A DNA stretch of 64,000 nt, taken from assembly GCA_910574455.1 (NCBI GenBank), contig CAJSYZ010000005.1, forward strand, positions 4,154,001 through 4,218,000, read 5' to 3'. The notes beneath the pieces are model-generated. The model saw nothing but the letters and a program-made list of their open reading frames with translations. It made no database searches and was not told the origin of the DNA. A program made the position numbers and the translations under genes. Below are positions 59,788 to 64,000 of the stretch, piece after piece (the first letter of the stretch is position 1; every line of letters starts with the position of its first letter). This DNA is from Trichaptum fuscoviolaceum. Taxonomy: Eukaryota; Basidiomycota; Agaricomycetes; Hymenochaetales; Trichaptaceae.

Positions 59788-60361
59788 TGTTACGACCTAG
59801 AGTGGTTCCTTCGCTTTCGAGACCCTGAATCGGACACGGACGACGATCGGACGCAATGGGCGGTGGTTCTCACTCTGAGAAGCACTTTACAAGTCAATTA
59901 AGCTATTCTACACATCAGAGCTAAAGATAAACACATCACCTGAGAAGCACTTTACAAGAGGCCAAAAGTGGAGTGCTTCGCAGGGGGATCCGCGGTTTTG
60001 ATGAACAAAGGTAAAAACTATACAGTACCAAGCCACTGGACCCTGATCCGACTAGGTCCGACCTATACCGCTGACGTAAGTCGGAGTTCGGGGTCCCGCT
60101 CTAGTCGGGGTCCCGCATCGGTAGAGCGGAGGTTCGAGTCGGAGTGGCGGAAGAAAGAAAGAAAAGAGAATTGCTTGCAGGGCGCTTGTCCTAGCGGCCT
60201 GCAAACATACAGGCAAGTAATCTATGCAAAAAGGAAGAGATCGGAGTCAAAGAAAGTCCGGTTTCGGACCGGACATGTCGGGGATCCGACTCGGAGTGTG
60301 ATCGTAAAAGAAAATAAAAGAAAATAAAAGAAATAAAATAACCTGAGGCGGATTCCTGACA
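59788..60361 (-). repeat. 3' LTR of the chromovirus, 574 bp
   Basis: On the minus strand it begins TGTCAGGAATCC (60361) and ends GGTCGTAACA (59788), the usual TG...CA form with a short TGT/ACA inverted repeat. The outer edge coincides exactly with the loss of homology to ZnF2. The expected 5-bp target duplication would be GGTGT (59783-59787). The matching 5' LTR lies beyond 64000. Inside are repeats rich in TCCGAC-like words. Confidence 0.75.
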
Positions 60362-60373
60362 TTATCCCCCTCC
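60362..60373 (-). promoter_or_regulatory. Polypurine tract
   Basis: GGAGGGGGATAA on the minus strand directly before the LTR. This is the expected primer site for plus-strand DNA synthesis in LTR retrotransposons. Confidence 0.7.
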
Positions 60374-60403
60374 AAGGGCGCTCCTAAAGAGCGCGCGCGT
60401 TCG

Positions 60404-63400
60404 TTAGCGAATGGCGTCGGGGTACCGACGATAGAACTTTCGGATAACGGCGGGGGCATGCTCCATGTCCGCGGCATCGATCCATTGGTCTTCCTCGGGT
60501 CCATAGCCTTTCCAGCGAACCAAATACTGCAGAGTCCGACCTCGACCGCTTCGGCGCGAATTAAGGACTTCGGATACTTCGTATTCGACGTCGCCGTCGA
60601 CGTTTACGGGCTCTGGCGGTGTCTGGACGCGACCAGGAATAGTGTCCGGTGTATACTTCGTGAGAAGCGACACGTGGAACACTGGGTGAATCCGCATAGT
60701 CGCAGGCAGCTGAAGCTCGTAATTCAAGAGTCCGATCTTCCGCAAAACCGTGTAGGGTCCGAGTCTCCGTGGATTCAGCTTGCGCGTGCCCGGTATTGCG
60801 ATATTCCGTGCGTCGAGCCATACCTTGTCTCCTAGTCGAATGTCCGGCGTGTCTGCATGTCCCTGGTCGTAATACCGCTTCATCCGCTCCGCTGCGACTT
60901 CGAGAGCCGCGCGAGCGTCCTCCTGAGCCTTCTGAAGCAGGTCGAGTCGGTCATCCGCTGCGGGTACCGTCGAAAGTCCGGCACTCGGTACGATGGTGAA
61001 CTCGGGGTCGTATCCATAGAGCAGTGCGAAGGGAGACACCTTGGTAGCGGAGTGCGCTCGTGTGTTGTGCGCAAACTCCGCCATGGGCAGCAACTCCGAC
61101 CAATTTTCCTGTCGGACGTCCGTGAACGCGCGGAGATACTGTTCCAACTCCTGGTTCACCCGCTCGGTCTGACCGTCCGTTTGCGGGTGGAAGGATGTCG
61201 ACGTTGCGCCCTCAATACCGAGTCGGTGGAGTACCGCCTTCATAAACCGGGACACGAACTGTGTACCCCGGTCCGAAATGACTTTGCGCGGCGTGCCATG
61301 GTGTTTCCAGACTTCGGACACAAACAAGTCGGCCGTCTGCGCGGAGTCAATATCCGAGGTCGTCGGTATGAAATGGGCCTGTTTGGTGAGTCGGTCTACA
61401 ACCACAAAGATGGCGTCGTATTCGCCGGACTGTGGCAGCTGTGTGATAAAATCGCATGAAATGACCTGCCACGGTCCGTCTGGTACTTCATTGGGCTGAA
61501 GCGGACCAACCGGACGTTGCGGGATGTTCTTCGTCCGCATACAAGTGTCACAGCCCGACACGTACCGCTCGACGAATGTAGACATACCAGGCCACCAGTA
61601 GTTCCGACTCACCAGCTCGTAGGTCTTCCAACGACCCGGATGTCCGACTGGAAGCGAATCGTGGTGTAACTTGACGATATCGCGGCGGATCTCCTCGTCC
61701 TTCGGCACATAGACCTTACCCCGGTACAGCAGCAGCCCATCCTCCGTGTTCCACTCCTCCAAATCGTTCGCCAGCGCGCGCGGAGCCCCTTCCTTCACCT
61801 TCTCAATCGCCTCGACCAATTCCTCATCAAACCTCTCGGACTCCCGAATCCTTCGCAACAACTCCGTATCCCCCTCTGCCCGGACCATCCCTCGTCGCAT
61901 CGCCAACGTATAGAAGCGGTTCGTGTCCAGCAGGACCTTGTTCGTATTGTCCGGTCCGTCAGGACGAAGATCTTCGCGCCTGGACAAGGCATCCGGCTTT
62001 CCACCAAGTCGGCCGGGGCGGTGACGGATCAGAAAGTCAAAACGGCTAAGGAACAAGCTCCAGCGGGCCTGGCGTCTCGTAAGGTTTCGGGCTTCCGCGA
62101 AGAAGAGCAGGTTTCGGTGGTCCGACACAATATCGATTTTGTGCGGACTTCCTTCGAGATAGTGCCGCCACTCGTCCAAGGCTCGGACAATGGCTAGAAG
62201 CTCCTTGTCATGGATCTCATAGTTCCTCTCCGCATCGCCCAGGGACTTCGAATAGTAGGCCACTGGGTGGATGTCACCATCTGTTCCGATCTGCGAAAGT
62301 ACCGCTCCGGTCGCAAAGTCCGAAGCATCACATTCGAGGATGAAGGGTTTCTCGAGGTCGGGCATCGCGAGGACCGGTGCCTCCGCGAACTTCTTCTTCA
62401 GACCATCGAAGGACTCTTGCTGGCGGGTAGTCCAGCGCCACTGGACATCCTTCCGCAACAATTCGGTCATGGGAACCGCCAGCTTCGAGAAGTCCTTGAT
62501 AAACGTCGGTAGAAGTTTGCGAACCCCAAGAAAGCCTGAATGTCCTTCACCTTCGCCGGAGTCGGCCAGTCGGCCACCGCTTCGACCTTCTTCGGATCCA
62601 TCGAGATAATCCCAGAGCCAATGATCATACCCAAGTACTCGATGGAGTCCTTGTGGAACTCGCACTTTTCGGGCTTACAGAACAGGTCATACTTTTCCAA
62701 ATGTCGGAGTACCTCCTTAACGTGTTCCTCATGCTCCAACTCGTTCTCCGAAAATATGCAGATGTCATCGAGGTAGATAATGACAATAACATCCAGCATG
62801 TCCTTGAAGAGCTCGTTCATCATCCGCTGAAACGTAGCGGGTGCGTTCGTAAGTCCGAAAGTCATAACGGTCGGTTCAAAGTGTCCTTCCTGAGTCCGAA
62901 AAGCGGCCTTCCACTCGTCGCCTTCCTTGATGTGGATATTGTTGTATCCGGCCCGCAAGTCGAGCTTGGTGAAAATGCGGGCCTTCTTCAAGGAATCGAT
63001 GAGTTCTGTGGTCAGGGGAAGCGGGTACCGATTTTTGACGGTGATCTCGTTGAGTTTTCGGTAGTCGACAACCATCCGAAGCGATCCATCCTTCTTTTTG
63101 ATGAAGAAGACCGGAGCAGCGGCGGGGGACTTCGACGGACGGATGTAGCCCTTGCGGAGGTTCTCCTCAATGAACTCCTTCAAGGCTGCACGTTCCGCCG
63201 GTGCCATAGGATAGATCTTGCTGTACGAAGGGGTCGATCCGGGCTCCAAGTCGATCGCATGGTCAAACGGCTTCCTTTCGGGCAACCGTTCGGCCTCTGA
63301 CTTAGAAAACACCTTCGCAAACTCGCGGTACTGCGGGGGGACCATCTCCTCGAAGGACTTGTCGCCCTCCTTCACTGCCGACTTCTCCGCAATCGCCTGC

Positions 63401-63999
63401 GACCAGGTATACAAGGCCGCAACTTTATGCACAAAGTCCGGATCGTCCGCCACATAGAACTGCTCCGCGTCATGGTAGATGTCCATGTACTTTTCGGAGT
63501 ACCGAAATCCGGGGGGAATCTTCGCAAGGTCGTCAGACTCACTGTCCGACTCGTCTGAATCATCACTGACTTCCGCAACGCAGACTCTCGCATGGGGCTG
63601 CGGTCGCGGTCGCATCTGTCGACTGTTCTTGCATCGCGCGGTCCGCAACTTGCGAACGGCACGGGGTAGCGGTTGTCCGACTTCTACGACTCTTGCCGCT
63701 TCGACAGGGCGGCATTTGTTCGGACATTGCGTGAAGCTGATGGTCTCGTCGTTCCAATCAATCTTGGGGTTATGGTGGTGTAGCCAATCTATCCCAATAA
63801 TCAACGGATAGTCTCCGATGTTTGCCACTGTGGCATCGACTTCTTCTTTGTGTCCACCGATCTCCAGAGTAAGTCGGACTTGGTCTGTAATCGGACCACT
63901 CTGGTTCAGTGAATCGTCGGCGTTGTACACCTTGATTGGTCGGTCGAGAGGACGAGTACGTAGTCCGAACTTCCGCACCAACTTCTGGTTGATAATCAC
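60404..63999 (-). pseudogene. pol: Ty3/gypsy chromovirus pol (protease end to chromodomain), one frameshift
   Basis: The reading frame enters from beyond the window. Visible parts in order: end of the protease region (LIIGIDWLHHH), reverse transcriptase (DYRKLNEITVKNRYPLP, FTKLDLRAGYNNI, FGLTNAPATF, YLDD near 62772), RNase H (ECDASDFATGAVLSQ), integrase zinc-binding H2C2 (HPGRWKTYELVSRNYWWPG ... CDTC), integrase core (CDFITQLP, VISDRGTQF, FHPQTDGQTERVNQELE), and a C-terminal chromodomain (YEVSEVLNSRR ... YLVRWKGYGPEEDQWI). One base is missing near 62501 (after FLGFANFYRR), so the frame changes between reverse transcriptase and RNase H. All other motifs are intact, so the element looks young but is probably non-autonomous. 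Gag and the 5' LTR are outside. Confidence 0.9.
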
Positions 64000-64000
64000 C

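Noticed and set aside
62210..63811. Long plus-strand open frames opposite pol
   Set aside because: Shadows of the highly conserved pol reading frame on the other strand.

Overview
The window looks like nuclear DNA of a mushroom-forming basidiomycete (Agaricomycetes). Three things point there: protein genes broken by 50-61 bp GT-AG introns, a KDZ-superfamily DNA transposon with CxC2-type transposase and cargo genes, and a Ty3/gypsy chromovirus. No bacterial-style operons, RNA genes or CRISPR arrays were seen. The basis is reading of the supplied sequence and translations; no database search was run.

Backbone. Most of the window (1-59787) is a head-to-tail tandem array of one module, about 7.6-7.9 kb long once insertions are subtracted. 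Each module holds a minus-strand multi-pass membrane protein gene (copies A-E; two exons, 385 bp + about 1.35-1.40 kb, one 55-56 bp intron), a divergent spacer with decayed minus-strand exons ('gene P'), a conserved promoter block (GC palindrome with an ACGCGT core, then TTTAAA), a plus-strand C2H2 zinc-finger gene (ZnF1-5; three exons), and a convergent spacer. A remnant ZnF0 lies at the left edge. An inverted remnant ZnF6 lies at 58261-59787. Membrane genes A, C and D and zinc-finger gene ZnF5 read as intact. ZnF1 keeps an intact main exon but damaged 5' exons. The other copies carry stops, frameshifts, deletions or insertions.

Mobile DNA. (1) A 13,878-bp KDZ transposon (11183-25060) has about 100-bp terminal inverted repeats and a 7-bp target duplication. 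It sits in the intron of membrane gene B. It carries a spliced KDZ transposase, a 747-aa protein, a 154-aa protein, a 341-aa coiled-coil protein and a 503-aa HMG-box-like protein. (2) A 3,795-bp TIR element (25334-29128) sits in exon 1 of the same gene. It carries fragments of two host genes, coatomer beta-prime (Sec27) and a Ser/Thr kinase. (3) An element of about 0.86 kb with long inverted repeats (about 51458-52321) splits membrane gene E. (4) A chromovirus (59788 to beyond 64000, minus strand; 3' LTR plus most of pol) sits in ZnF6 and has a frameshift between reverse transcriptase and RNase H.

How the parts relate. Removing both insertions from gene B restores an exon 1 of exactly 385 bp and an intron of exactly 55 bp, matching the intact paralogues, so the gene was apparently whole when it was hit. 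The locus reads as an expanding family of paired membrane-protein and zinc-finger genes that is being amplified, recombined and invaded by transposons. What the paired genes do cannot be read from the sequence.
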